From NCBI GenBank assembly GCA_020852705.1, contig JADZAP010000004.1, positions 17,486 through 81,485 of the forward strand: 64,000 bases of DNA, written 5' to 3'. The notes under the pieces were generated by a model. The model had not been told where the DNA came from. It worked only from the letters and a program-made list of their open reading frames with translations, and searched no databases. Origin of the DNA: Ignavibacteria bacterium (GTDB lineage Bacteria; Bacteroidota; Ignavibacteria; Tepidaquicellales; OLB5). Positions 1-9,055 of the stretch are shown piece by piece (position 1 is the first letter of the stretch; every line of letters starts with the position of its first letter). Both the position numbers and the translations under genes were made by a program.

Positions 1-2
1 AT

Positions 3-140
3 GACCCCTCAATGGTAAATAAAATTATAGAAAGATACAATAAAGTTACAATTGAAGATATTATGAAAGCCGCAAATGAATATATAAACGGTAAGGGCAG
101 AGTTATATTAAATTATCTGCCGAAAGAAAAAGTAAATTGA
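3..140 (+). CDS. C-terminal end of an M16 family zinc peptidase (partial, cut by window edge)
   Basis: An open frame enters the window at its left edge and runs 45 codons to TGA. The encoded tail contains VTIEDIMKAANEYI followed by VILNYLPK, which resembles the last helix and strand of M16 (insulinase-like) peptidases. The next gene, 7 nt downstream, is a full M16-type subunit with a similar tail (LTKQDLLDAAVKYI). Bacteroidota commonly encode such peptidases as tandem pairs in which one subunit carries the HxxEH zinc site. The downstream gene lacks that site, so this truncated gene is inferred to be the catalytic partner. Its active site lies outside the window and cannot be checked. Confidence 0.6.
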   Translation, partial: DPSMVNKIIERYNKVTIEDIMKAANEYINGKGRVILNYLPKEKVN

Positions 141-147
141 TACTAGG

Positions 148-1596
148 TTGTTATTAAATTTTTTTAAAATATTATTTTTTACAGCAGCAATATTATATAT
201 GACGAATATAAAAGCACAGGATGATGTATTAGACCGTACAAAACCTCCAAAGGCGGGTCCCCCAAAAGATGTTGAGTTCCCAGTATATATTGATACCACA
301 CTTCAAAACGGAATAAATGTACTTGTAATTGAAAACAATAAAATTCCCGCAGTTTCAATCAGAATGGTATTTAAGGATGCAGGTTCTTATTATGACGGAA
401 GCAAATACGGGCTGGCAAGTTTAACTGCAGAAATGCTAACCAAAGGTACTTCAAACAGAACAGCGACTAAAATTGCTGAAGATATAGATTTCCTAGGCGG
501 GAGTTTAGTTTCAGGCAGTGACTGGGATGGCAGTTATGTTTCACTTTCAGTGCTTCGCAAATATTTAACCAACGGAACTGAAATATTAAGCGATGTGGTT
601 CAAAATCCCCTTTTTGAAGATGACGAACTTGCAAGATTAAAGGAACAGAGATTATCTTCAATTCTGCAGGGAAAAGATGACGCAGAAAATCTGAGTGATA
701 AAAGATTTAATAAAATTGTATATAATACATTGCCGTATGCAAATCCACCTGAGGGAACAGAAAATACTGTAAAAAACATGACAAGCCAAGACCTGAAGGA
801 ATTTTACAGAGAAAATTATCTTTCTTCAAATCTAATAATTGCTTTTGTAGGAGATATTACCAAAGAAGAGGCACTAAAAATTACTGATGAATATTTTTCG
901 AAACTGCCAATAAACGGAAAAAAGAAATTTGTTAATAATAATTATATACAAGATGAAAACAGAAAAAAAGTATATATTGTAAATAAAACCGGAGCAGTTC
1001 AATCCGACATAAAAATTGGTCATATTGGTATTGCAAGGAACAATCCGGACTATATTGCAGTAACAATAATGAATACTATACTTGGAGGATATTTTGGTTC
1101 AAGGATAAATTATAATTTGCGCGAAAAGCACGGTTTTACTTACGGTGCACGAAGCAGTTTTAACCCGTATCTGCTATCGGGTGACTTTTCGGTTGATACA
1201 GATGTAAGAAATGATGTTACAGATTCATCTATTACACTAATTGAGGATGAACTAAAACGCATTACAACAGAAGAAGTTACAGATGAAGAGCTTGAAACAG
1301 TGAAGAATTATATGACAGGGATATTTCCGCTGCAGCTTGAAACGGCAAATGCAGTTGCAACAAGAGTAATTAACCTGAAACTATATAATCTTCCAAAAGA
1401 TTATTACAATAAATATATCAGCACAATAAACAGTCTAACAAAACAAGACCTGCTGGATGCCGCTGTAAAATATATTCACCCCAAAGATATGACAATAGTA
1501 GTATCAGGTGATGCAGAGGCAATTAAGAATAAATTAAGAAAATTTGGCGAAGTTATTGTTTATGATGCAGACGGGAATATTTTCAATAAAAAATGA
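148..1596 (+). CDS. M16 peptidase-like protein, probable non-catalytic partner subunit, secreted
   Basis: This 482-residue protein has the two-domain fold expected of bacterial M16 peptidases. A signal peptide is visible at residues 1-23 (FFKILFFTAAILYM, then KAQ), so it should be periplasmic. Where catalytic members have HxxEH, this protein reads GLASLTAEML, so the zinc ligands are missing. The C-terminal half keeps the substrate-binding R/Y-type segment (LREKHGFTYGARSSF, near residue 325). The start is a TTG at 148, chosen because it gives the signal peptide; an in-frame stop lies just upstream, and the internal ATG at 199 would delete most of the leader. It follows the truncated M16 gene by 7 nt, so the two probably form a heterodimer made from one mRNA. 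Confidence 0.85.
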   Translation: MLLNFFKILFFTAAILYMTNIKAQDDVLDRTKPPKAGPPKDVEFPVYIDTTLQNGINVLVIENNKIPAVSIRMVFKDAGSYYDGSKYGLASLTAEMLTKGTSNRTATKIAEDIDFLGGSLVSGSDWDGSYVSLSVLRKYLTNGTEILSDVVQNPLFEDDELARLKEQRLSSILQGKDDAENLSDKRFNKIVYNTLPYANPPEGTENTVKNMTSQDLKEFYRENYLSSNLIIAFVGDITKEEALKITDEYFSKLPINGKKKFVNNNYIQDENRKKVYIVNKTGAVQSDIKIGHIGIARNNPDYIAVTIMNTILGGYFGSRINYNLREKHGFTYGARSSFNPYLLSGDFSVDTDVRNDVTDSSITLIEDELKRITTEEVTDEELETVKNYMTGIFPLQLETANAVATRVINLKLYNLPKDYYNKYISTINSLTKQDLLDAAVKYIHPKDMTIVVSGDAEAIKNKLRKFGEVIVYDADGNIFNKK

Positions 1597-1662
1597 GTTT
1601 GGAATATTTAAACTGAATTCAGCAAGCAATGCAGCTATGGTATATAACATATTAATTTATTA

Positions 1663-2712
1663 ATGGAAGAAAAAAAAATAATTACATCTAAACCCTCAAT
1701 AAAAACTAATGGTTCTGCTAACGGAACTGCAAATGGAATGAATGATGTTGAGCTGGTAAAATATCTCAATACAAAGTATAAAGAACTAAAGAAAGAAGTT
1801 GCAAAGGTAATTGTTGGGCAGGATGCAATTATTGATCAGATAATTACAGCAATTTTAAGCAAGGGGCACTGTTTGCTTGTGGGTGTACCTGGGCTGGCAA
1901 AAACACTTTTAGTTAAAACACTTTCTGAAGCACTTGAGCTTAAATTTTCAAGGATACAGTTTACTCCAGATTTGATGCCAAGTGATATAGTTGGCACAGA
2001 AATTCTGGAAGATGACAGGCAGGCAGGCACAAAGAAGTTTAAATTTATTCAAGGTCCTGTATTTGCCAATATGGTGCTTGCGGATGAAATAAACCGCACA
2101 CCGCCTAAAACACAATCAGCTTTATTAGAAGCGATGCAGGAACATAAGGTAACCGCTGCCGGCAATACATATACACTTGATGAACCCTTTTTTGTATTGG
2201 CTACACAAAATCCAATTGAGCATGAAGGCACCTATCCCCTGCCTGAGGCACAGCTTGACAGATTTATGTTCAATATCTGGTTAGATTATCCATCTCAATC
2301 GGAAGAAATTGATATAATAAAATACACTACAAGCATGTATCAGCCGGAAGTTAATATAGCATTAAAAAAAGATGAAATAATTATGCTGCAGGAGCTAGTT
2401 AAAAGAGTGCCTGTTGCAGATAACGTGATTGAATATACGGTAAATCTGGTGAATAAAACCAGACCGGGCGGTGCATCCGCACCTAAATATATAAAAGACT
2501 GGTTGGAATGGGGTGCGGGACCAAGAGCATCGCAATATTTGATTCTGGGAGCAAAAACAAATGCAATACTTAGCGGCAGGTTCTCTCCCGAAATTGACGA
2601 TATTAAAAAAGCTGCGAAACCTGTTTTAAGGCACAGACTTATTACCAACTTTAACGCAGAAGCTGATAATATTAAAACAACAGATATTATTGAAAAACTG
2701 TTAAAGGAGTAA
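1663..2712 (+). CDS. MoxR-family AAA+ ATPase
   Basis: The 349-residue cytoplasmic protein belongs to the MoxR AAA+ family. After a low-complexity leader (TNGSANGTANG) come Walker A GVPGLAKT near residue 73 and Walker B VLADEINR near 138, followed by the family segment PPKTQSALLEAMQE. A sensor-like ATQNP motif and the C-terminal lid domain follow. MoxR proteins act as chaperones that help fold or activate partner proteins, usually encoded next door with DUF58 and von Willebrand A domains. No such partner follows here: the next gene is on the other strand after 282 bp. Its target therefore cannot be inferred from context. The start is an ATG with little Shine-Dalgarno signal. Confidence 0.92.
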   Translation: MEEKKIITSKPSIKTNGSANGTANGMNDVELVKYLNTKYKELKKEVAKVIVGQDAIIDQIITAILSKGHCLLVGVPGLAKTLLVKTLSEALELKFSRIQFTPDLMPSDIVGTEILEDDRQAGTKKFKFIQGPVFANMVLADEINRTPPKTQSALLEAMQEHKVTAAGNTYTLDEPFFVLATQNPIEHEGTYPLPEAQLDRFMFNIWLDYPSQSEEIDIIKYTTSMYQPEVNIALKKDEIIMLQELVKRVPVADNVIEYTVNLVNKTRPGGASAPKYIKDWLEWGAGPRASQYLILGAKTNAILSGRFSPEIDDIKKAAKPVLRHRLITNFNAEADNIKTTDIIEKLLKE

Positions 2713-2909
2713 TTATAATTCACAAATCAGCATAACTAGCTTCATTTTTGTATGAACCCTTTTGTTATATTATTTCTCTACTTAAATACTAACCCCCATT
2801 AGTCCCCCCTTCAACAGAAAGGGGATGAGGAACAGTTTTTTTTTCTCATCAGGTCTTAAGGACATGACGGCAGCGAAATTACACGGATTATACTTTTACA
2901 CAAAATAAA
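2713..2909. other. Intergenic stretch with pyrimidine-rich, hairpin-capable debris
   Basis: No gene was found between moxR and the M61 terminator. A stretch near 2792-2835 has C-runs followed by G-runs (AGTCCCCCC then GAAAGGGGATGAGG). It can fold and resembles non-coding repeat debris. A similar C-run/G-run pair lies near 24336-24365. No function is claimed. Confidence 0.4.
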
Positions 2910-2910
2910 A

Positions 2911-2941
2911 AAGCCTGCCAAATTCACAGGCAGGCATAAAA
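2911..2941 (-). terminator. Rho-independent terminator of the M61 peptidase gene
   Basis: A perfect 7-bp stem GCCTGCC/GGCAGGC with a 9-nt loop (2913-2935) is followed, read on the minus strand, by TTTTTTATTTT. It lies about 55 nt past the stop codon of the minus-strand M61 gene. Confidence 0.8.
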
Positions 2942-2994
2942 TATATTTAATATATTATAAATTAAAACTCAGAATGTGGTGATAAACTACAATT

Positions 2995-4794
2995 TTAATT
3001 TTTTATTCCAAGCCAGCTATTATAAATATTTTTCTGCAGTGGTGTAAGATTATTGATAAGCTTTAATTTGTAGTTAGAAAGCTTAACTTCCTCGCGGCTG
3101 ATTTTAAAATCAATTAAAATGTTATCCCTGAAAATTGTGAGGTTTACTTTATCACCTGCTTTAAGCTCACCGATAAATTTTTCAGCTTCTTCATAGCTTA
3201 AACGGTTATTATCAACAGCAATAATTTCATCCCGTCTCATTAAACCTGCTTTTTCGGATGATGAACCTTCAAGTACATCCTGAACAATTATTTTATTTTC
3301 CTGTTTTACACATACAAGACCAACAACCGGGATATAAACGGAATCGCTGTGAGTAAGCTCTAAACCTGCATATAATAAATATTTTTCCCATTCAATAGGT
3401 TTTACACCATCAACATAATCAGCAAAGAATTGTTTAAGAGATTTGCCGGCATATTTTTCACATGCTTTTCTGAAATCTATATTGGTATAACCTTTTACAT
3501 CAAGCGGAAATTTATTGTACATATAACGGAAGACATCATCAAGAGAATACTTGTTATTTGAAGATTGCCTGATTTCCAAATCAAGAATAAGGCACACATA
3601 AGAACCTTTGGAGTAATAGTCAGACTCAGAATTATAAGAATTGGCAGAGCGTTTCCAGAATTTGATCCATGCATCAAAGCTGGATTCAGAAAGGGGCTGT
3701 ATTTTATTGCCTGGCCTGCGGCGTTCATCATCAGCACCGCGTGTTATTTCTTTGTAAAAATCATCAATGCTCATCTGCCCTGTTCTAACAAGCATTAAAC
3801 CATCATAGTAACTTGTACCGCCTTCGGCTATCCAAAGTTCGCGTGTGTAATTTTCTTTGGTCCAGTCATACGGAGTTAAACCGGCAGGTTTAAGCTGTTT
3901 AACATTCCACGTATGGAAAAATTCATGTGAAATAAGCCGTAGGAAAGATTTGTATCCTGATTCGTAATTAAATGCCTGAGGTTTAACACCTACTACTGTA
4001 GAGTTAATATGCTCAGTTCCCCCTCCGCTTTGCGGTGTGCAGTGTACAATAAATGTGTAATTTTTATATGGAACACTTCCCCAAAAATCATGATTCTTTT
4101 TAATTATTGTTGTAAAATCTTTTATTAGTTTTTCTTTATCATAATTTGCTTCGCCAAAAAAACTGATTGTATGTTTAAAGCCGTTAACATCAAAACTAAA
4201 ATCGGTTTGGCTGACAATTTCCAAGGGGCAATCAGCAAAGTAGTTATAATTAGGTGCATAGAATAAATTTGGGATATTATTGTAGAGTTCCATGCCGGTG
4301 GTAACATGCCAGTTTGAAAATGGTTCAACTTTTAGAGTAAGGGGTTTATCTGAATAATTGGGTGAAAACATAAATACAGCAAGATTGTTAATAAATGCAT
4401 GTTCAGAATTTAAACCGCAAGTTCTGTTTAAAAAATCATTTGCAAATACTTTATATTCAGCAATTACAGAATTGCCGTTTCTATTGATATTCCATGTTGC
4501 TTTATCGGTTTTTACCCAATTTAGTACATTTGAATTTTCATCTTTTGCAGAAAACTCCTGAACGCCTCCGGCAAAATCAAATAGAAGGTACCTTCCAGAT
4601 CGCCAAGCGGGCATTTTAAGTTCAATTGTTTTTTGGGAAACGGGAATATTGTAAATTTTGATTTTAACATTCAAAAAGTGTGAAGCAGGTTGGGGCATAG
4701 AAAGAGTATATTCAACCTGAAAATTATTGGTTTTGCTCATTTGAGTTATGATCAGAGAAATAAATATTAATCGATACAGATTATTTAAATACAA
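2995..4794 (-). CDS. M61 family metallopeptidase (glycyl aminopeptidase-like) with C-terminal PDZ domain
   Basis: The protein has 599 residues. The M61 signature HEFFHTWNVK, containing the HExxH zinc motif, sits near residue 286. A glutamate in IAEGGTSYY near residue 323 is the likely third ligand. The N-terminal part is the beta-rich M61 domain. A PDZ domain occupies about residues 470-570 (EKAGLMRRDEIIAVDNNRLS). Family members cleave N-terminal glycine or alanine, and the PDZ domain probably positions substrate. The open frame begins at a TTG and gives a hydrophobic stretch (LYRLIFISLIIT) that could be a signal peptide. An ATG at 4740 would give a 581-residue cytoplasmic form, so the start is uncertain. 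Confidence 0.9.
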   Translation of the reverse strand: MYLNNLYRLIFISLIITQMSKTNNFQVEYTLSMPQPASHFLNVKIKIYNIPVSQKTIELKMPAWRSGRYLLFDFAGGVQEFSAKDENSNVLNWVKTDKATWNINRNGNSVIAEYKVFANDFLNRTCGLNSEHAFINNLAVFMFSPNYSDKPLTLKVEPFSNWHVTTGMELYNNIPNLFYAPNYNYFADCPLEIVSQTDFSFDVNGFKHTISFFGEANYDKEKLIKDFTTIIKKNHDFWGSVPYKNYTFIVHCTPQSGGGTEHINSTVVGVKPQAFNYESGYKSFLRLISHEFFHTWNVKQLKPAGLTPYDWTKENYTRELWIAEGGTSYYDGLMLVRTGQMSIDDFYKEITRGADDERRRPGNKIQPLSESSFDAWIKFWKRSANSYNSESDYYSKGSYVCLILDLEIRQSSNNKYSLDDVFRYMYNKFPLDVKGYTNIDFRKACEKYAGKSLKQFFADYVDGVKPIEWEKYLLYAGLELTHSDSVYIPVVGLVCVKQENKIIVQDVLEGSSSEKAGLMRRDEIIAVDNNRLSYEEAEKFIGELKAGDKVNLTIFRDNILIDFKISREEVKLSNYKLKLINNLTPLQKNIYNSWLGIKN

Positions 4795-4942
4795 AATGGT
4801 TAAAATAAATCAAAAGTTTAATTTAAAAATATTTACCTTTAATTAATTCTGTAAATCTATAAAATTTTTTACATATTAAGTATTTAAATAAATTATCATA
4901 TTTATTTGGAGTAAACATTAAGTTTAAAATATAAAAATATAA

Positions 4943-5215
4943 ATGAGTGAAAGATTAGTAAATTGTATTAAGCTTGGAGCAAAGCTCCCCGGATTAGATT
5001 CACCCCCTCTGCCGGGAGAACTTGGACAAAGGATATTTGAAAATGTTTCAAAGGATGCATGGAAGGAATTTTTGGAACATTTTAAGATGGTAATTAATGA
5101 ATACCGGCTTGATTTGACAAGCCCAATGGCAGACCAGATATTTGAGCAAAAGGCAGATGAATACTTTTTCAGTGATAATTTCCGAATGCCAGAAGGGTAC
5201 GTACCGGAGAACTAA
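4943..5215 (+). CDS. yggX: Fe(II)-trafficking / oxidative damage protection protein YggX
   Basis: This 90-residue protein matches the YggX family along its full length. It has the conserved N-terminal NCIKLGAKLPGL with a single cysteine, then PPLPGELGQRIFENVS and KDAWKEFLEHFKMVINE. YggX limits damage to iron-sulfur clusters by superoxide and may hand over ferrous iron; the mechanism is debated. The family is best known from Proteobacteria, so its presence here is worth noting although it is not unique. The gene stands alone, divergent from the M61 peptidase, with an ATG start. Confidence 0.9.
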   Translation: MSERLVNCIKLGAKLPGLDSPPLPGELGQRIFENVSKDAWKEFLEHFKMVINEYRLDLTSPMADQIFEQKADEYFFSDNFRMPEGYVPEN

Positions 5216-5271
5216 CCTGAAATCAGTATAAAAATCACCCTAATACGTTATTTTTTTCGTAATATTGTGCT

Positions 5272-5299
5272 TGATTTCTGAACATTTATTATTATATTA
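5272..5299 (+). promoter_or_regulatory. Candidate promoter TTGATT-N16-TATATT upstream of the T9SS fibronectin-like protein
   Basis: TTGATT (5272-5277) and TATATT (5294-5299) are spaced by 16 nt and lie 34 nt before the ATG. In such AT-rich DNA this match is weak evidence on its own. Confidence 0.3.
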
Positions 5300-5332
5300 G
5301 AACAAGTCGGGGAAGAACTAAACATAACGATC

Positions 5333-6277
5333 ATGAAAAAAAATCTACTTTTTTTAATTTCACTTTTTTTAATCATCACTTTGAGAGTGTCATCTCAAGT
5401 GCCTGACTCACCAGTATTGGTAGAGCCGCCGGAAGAAACTGATGTTGTAGTAATGCCTGTAACACTTGATTGGAACGATGTAGCCGGAGCACAGTGCTAC
5501 AGGGTTGAAGTTACAGCTGATACAAACAGTCCGGAAAAATTTGAAGCTAACTGCAATGCACCGCAGTCGCATTATGAAATTCCGCCTGAAATTACAGATG
5601 CAAATACACAGTATTTCTGGAGAGTATATGCATGCAGTCCGCAAGGCTGGAGCCAGCCCTCAGGGTATTTTAGTTTTAAGACACAAAATACTACAGCAGC
5701 AGGCAGTATTCAGAACTTAACTGACGGCGTAATTGATCTGATTGCAGATGAAGATATTCCGCCAAACCAGGGACAGCAATTAATTAACAGATTAGAAAAA
5801 GCGCAACTAAGAGTAAACCAAAATCAGAAGTTCCTTGCAATGTTTGAAATGGTTTTATTTGAAGCAAGGGTATTTATTTTAAGGTTTTCCAATCAAATAA
5901 GTTCTGAAACTTCCAGAAGTTTAATATACAGTGCTGATGGTGTGATTGATCTGATTTCTGATATTGAAAGCAGACCGGGTCAATTGCCAAAAGTTGAGGA
6001 TTATTTGGTGCCAAAGAATTATGAATTATTGCAGAATTATCCAAATCCGTTTAATCCAAGTACAACTATAGAATACTCAATTCCCAAAGATGCAATTGTA
6101 ACAATGAAAATTTACGATATACTTGGCAAAGAAGTAGCTACGTTAGTAAATGAGCAAAAATCTGCAGGAACATATATAGTTAACTGGAATGCATCAGGTT
6201 TTTCAAGCGGAATCTATTTCTACAGGATAAATGCTGGTGAATTTACAGCTACAAAGAAAATGTATCTTGTGAAGTAA
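5333..6277 (+). CDS. T9SS-exported protein with fibronectin III-like and FIMAH-like domains
   Basis: The protein has 314 residues. A signal peptide covers residues 1-21 (MKKNLLFLISLFLIITL). Residues 25-118 look like a fibronectin III-type domain (VTLDWNDVAGAQCYRVEV, FWRVYACSP). Residues 125-215 hold a helical segment with a repeated GVIDLI phrase that resembles the FIMAH domain found near cell-surface anchors. Residues 228-314 are a complete type IX sorting domain (NYPNPFNPSTTIEYSIP, ending TKKMYLVK). It should cross the outer membrane through the T9SS and stay on the surface or be released. No enzymatic motif was seen, so binding or adhesion is more likely than catalysis. A strong terminator follows. 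Confidence 0.85.
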   Translation: MKKNLLFLISLFLIITLRVSSQVPDSPVLVEPPEETDVVVMPVTLDWNDVAGAQCYRVEVTADTNSPEKFEANCNAPQSHYEIPPEITDANTQYFWRVYACSPQGWSQPSGYFSFKTQNTTAAGSIQNLTDGVIDLIADEDIPPNQGQQLINRLEKAQLRVNQNQKFLAMFEMVLFEARVFILRFSNQISSETSRSLIYSADGVIDLISDIESRPGQLPKVEDYLVPKNYELLQNYPNPFNPSTTIEYSIPKDAIVTMKIYDILGKEVATLVNEQKSAGTYIVNWNASGFSSGIYFYRINAGEFTATKKMYLVK

Positions 6278-6308
6278 AATCACTGAAATTACGGTTTACA
6301 ATATATCT

Positions 6309-6345
6309 GAAGAGTGTTATTTTATCATAACACTCTTCTTTTTTT
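6309..6345 (+). terminator. Strong Rho-independent terminator
   Basis: A perfect 11-bp stem GAAGAGTGTTA/TAACACTCTTC with an 8-nt loop is followed by seven T residues. It ends the transcript of the preceding T9SS protein. Confidence 0.92.
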
Positions 6346-6383
6346 GGGTATTTTACGCAAAAATCAGAGTATTTTAAATTAAA

Positions 6384-8501
6384 TTGGATTATATAAATCT
6401 AAATATCACACCACGGTTTGCCTCTTCAGGAAAAAGCGAGGAATCACAATATCACTCCGTTCTGTTTGAACTTAAACAGCATGATAAGAGTGATTTGCAT
6501 AACTTTCTTAAAAAAGTATTGCTGGTAACGGCTGATGTACTGAATGTCAACAGGGTTTCTATCTGGTTTTTTAACGAAAACAAAAGTTCAATATACTGTG
6601 ACTATCTTTATCTGAAAAATTTTGGAGAATATATAAGCGAAGAGCCATTAAGCATTAGTATGTATGCAAAATATTTTGATGCAATAAAAACAAATCTTTT
6701 TATAGCCGCAGAAAATGCACTTGAAGATGAAAAGACAAAAGAGCTTGCTGAAACATATTTAAAACCCAGAGGAATATTTTCGATGCTTGATATACCGATA
6801 CATTACAATAATGAGATAATTGGTATAGTTTGTTATGAAGAACAGGAAAATTACAGAAATTGGAAACGTGAAGAAATAGATTTTACAACAGCAATTTCCA
6901 CACTTATTTCAACAGCATTAGAGATAGATTTTATACGAAACAAGGAAAAAGATTTCAATGAAAACCGCAGATTTTTACAAACATTGATAAGCAACCTTCC
7001 GGGATATGTTTACAGGGTATTAAAAGAGAAAAACGGCTGGACTATACAATATATTAGTAATGGTGTTTATGACCTAACAGGTCATAAACCTGATGAGCTG
7101 ATAAAAAATAAGGTTTTGTATTATGGTATGATGGTTAATGAAGAAGATAAACTAAAAGTCCGGGTTATAATATCAAAATCGTTAGCCAATAAAAAGCAAT
7201 ACAAGATAAATTACAGGTTAAAAACAGCTGATAATAAAATTAAATGGGTTTGGGAACAGGGTCGCGGGGTTTATAATGAGCAAAATGAACTGATTGCAAC
7301 CGAAGGATTTGTAACAGATATAACTGATAAAAAACTATACGAAGAAGAGCTAATCAGGAAAAATGTAGAACTTTCTGCTTTATATCAGTTTTCAAGATCA
7401 TTAAGCAGGCTTGCAGAGCCATCAGTACTTTTAGAAGATATTGGGAATATGCTTGTAAAACTTTACGGCAGAGAAAATATATATATTGCAATATATGACG
7501 AAAAAGACGGAATGATATCATATCCGGTATATTATGAAAATAATGAGAAGAAAGAAATTCCACCAAGAAAATATGCAAATGAGTTCAGTGAATTTGTGAT
7601 AAAAACGAGGAAAGGGATTATATTAAACGAAAATCTGCCTGTTACATTAAAAATGATGGATATAAAACCCGGTGTACAGGAGGCAAAATCACTTATTGCA
7701 TCACCGTTAATTGCCGGAGAAAAAGTTATTGGTGTAATTACAATTCAGGATTATAAAATTGAGAATTCATTTTCACAAGAACAATTAGAACTACTGACAA
7801 CAATAAGCTCACAGGCAGCAATTGCATTAGAAAATTCTTACTTGTACTCAGAAGTAACAAGATCTTTGAAAGAAAAAGAGGCATTACTGCAGGAAGTACA
7901 TCACAGGGTAAAAAATAATCTGCAGGTAATGTCAAGTTTGATAAAGCTTCAATCAAAATACATAAATGATGAAAAGATGCTTGAGCACCTTAAAGAAACA
8001 GGAAGCAGGGTACAATCAATGGCAATTGTACATACTAAACTATATAACAGCAAAGATTACGAACACATAAAGATTAATGAATATGTAAATAACCTGATAG
8101 AAAATTTTCAGGATAATTATGGCTACAAGTTAAGAAATATTTCATTTAAAGTACAGATAGAAGAGCTAATATTAAATATAGATACTGCAATACCCTGCGG
8201 CTTGATAATTAATGAGCTGTTAAGCAATGCGGTTAAACATGCATTTCCGGATAACAGGAAAGGCGAAATAATGATATCAATTATACAGACTAAAATGAAC
8301 CACTACAAGCTTAATGTAAAGGATAATGGTACCGGCGCAATTCAGGGAATTGATTTAAGGAAAAATGATTCTCTTGGGATACAACTTATAAATCTTTTGA
8401 CAAAGCAATTAAACGGTACTTTGGAGATAAATACTTCACCTGAAAAAGGTACTGAATTTATTATTATATTTGAAGAAGCATTATACAAATCCCGGAAATG
8501 A
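6384..8501 (+). CDS. Soluble GAF-PAS-GAF sensor histidine kinase (HisKA_2 family)
   Basis: The 705-residue protein has no membrane segment. A GAF domain covers about residues 25-185, a PAS domain with PAC motif about 195-320, and a second GAF domain about 335-480. The phosphoacceptor box EVHHRVKNNLQ near residue 505 is typical of the HisKA_2 group. The ATP-binding domain follows, with N-box INELLSNAVKHAF and DNGTG. It should sense an internal signal and pass phosphate to a response regulator, but none is adjacent. It starts at TTG, with an in-frame stop 9 nt upstream and the previous terminator 39 nt upstream. A relative with the same kinase core lies at 56394-58277. Confidence 0.9.
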   Translation: MDYINLNITPRFASSGKSEESQYHSVLFELKQHDKSDLHNFLKKVLLVTADVLNVNRVSIWFFNENKSSIYCDYLYLKNFGEYISEEPLSISMYAKYFDAIKTNLFIAAENALEDEKTKELAETYLKPRGIFSMLDIPIHYNNEIIGIVCYEEQENYRNWKREEIDFTTAISTLISTALEIDFIRNKEKDFNENRRFLQTLISNLPGYVYRVLKEKNGWTIQYISNGVYDLTGHKPDELIKNKVLYYGMMVNEEDKLKVRVIISKSLANKKQYKINYRLKTADNKIKWVWEQGRGVYNEQNELIATEGFVTDITDKKLYEEELIRKNVELSALYQFSRSLSRLAEPSVLLEDIGNMLVKLYGRENIYIAIYDEKDGMISYPVYYENNEKKEIPPRKYANEFSEFVIKTRKGIILNENLPVTLKMMDIKPGVQEAKSLIASPLIAGEKVIGVITIQDYKIENSFSQEQLELLTTISSQAAIALENSYLYSEVTRSLKEKEALLQEVHHRVKNNLQVMSSLIKLQSKYINDEKMLEHLKETGSRVQSMAIVHTKLYNSKDYEHIKINEYVNNLIENFQDNYGYKLRNISFKVQIEELILNIDTAIPCGLIINELLSNAVKHAFPDNRKGEIMISIIQTKMNHYKLNVKDNGTGAIQGIDLRKNDSLGIQLINLLTKQLNGTLEINTSPEKGTEFIIIFEEALYKSRK

Positions 8502-8504
8502 TAT

Positions 8505-8924
8505 TTAATTTCCAATAATTTTTACCAGAACCCGCTTATTTCTTTTACCATCAAACTCACCGTAAAAAATCTGTTCCCAGGGACCAAAATCAAGTTTTCC
8601 GTTTGTAACTGCAACAAGGACTTCCCTTCCCATAACAGAACGCTTTAAATGTGCATCTGCATTATCTTCACCGGTATTATTATGAGCATAATGTGAATAT
8701 GGTTTTTCAGGGGCAAGCGTTTCTAGCCATTTATCAAAGTCAGAGTGCAAACCGTTTTCATCATCGTTAATAAAAACGCTTGAAGTAATATGCATAGCAT
8801 TACACAATATAATACCATCTGAAATGCCGCTTTCATTCAGGCAATCTTCAATCTGCGGGGTAATATTTATATAAGCCCTGCGTTTTGGAATATTGAACCA
8901 AAGTTCTTTCCTGTAACTTTTCAT
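8505..8924 (-). CDS. YjbQ family protein (UPF0047), possible secondary thiamine-phosphate synthase
   Basis: The 139-residue protein matches the YjbQ/UPF0047 family over its full length. Conserved pieces are [17 protein letters not shown], the acidic/histidine segment [35 protein letters not shown] and the RKR-VLV ending. Some members can complement a loss of thiamine phosphate synthase, but the natural role is unresolved. It converges on the kinase gene with 3 nt between stop codons. A TATTTTTG element lies about 26 nt upstream of its start. Confidence 0.9.
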   Translation of the reverse strand: MKSYRKELWFNIPKRRAYINITPQIEDCLNESGISDGIILCNAMHITSSVFINDDENGLHSDFDKWLETLAPEKPYSHYAHNNTGEDNADAHLKRSVMGREVLVAVTNGKLDFGPWEQIFYGEFDGKRNKRVLVKIIGN

Positions 8925-8949
8925 AATTATAATCTAAATATTAATTTCA

Positions 8950-8981
8950 CAAAAATAATAAACAAAGAATGTAAATATCAG
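8950..8981 (-). promoter_or_regulatory. Bacteroidota-type promoter element upstream of the YjbQ gene
   Basis: Read on the minus strand, CTG (8979-8981) is followed after 21 nt by TATTTTTG (8950-8957). This fits the TTG-N-TAnnTTTG consensus with one mismatch in the upstream element. Confidence 0.45.
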
Positions 8982-9026
8982 TCATAAATTACAAATTTTG
9001 GACTGTTTTGAACGATATTAAAAGAT

Positions 9027-9034
9027 TATTTTTG
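9027..9034 (+). promoter_or_regulatory. Bacteroidota-type -7 element (TATTTTTG) before the NADH dehydrogenase gene
   Basis: TATTTTTG matches TAnnTTTG and lies 22 nt before the TTG start. The best upstream TTG is 16 nt away, slightly shorter than usual, so only the -7 element is claimed. Confidence 0.4.
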
Positions 9035-9055
9035 TAGTATATAATTTTACAAAAA

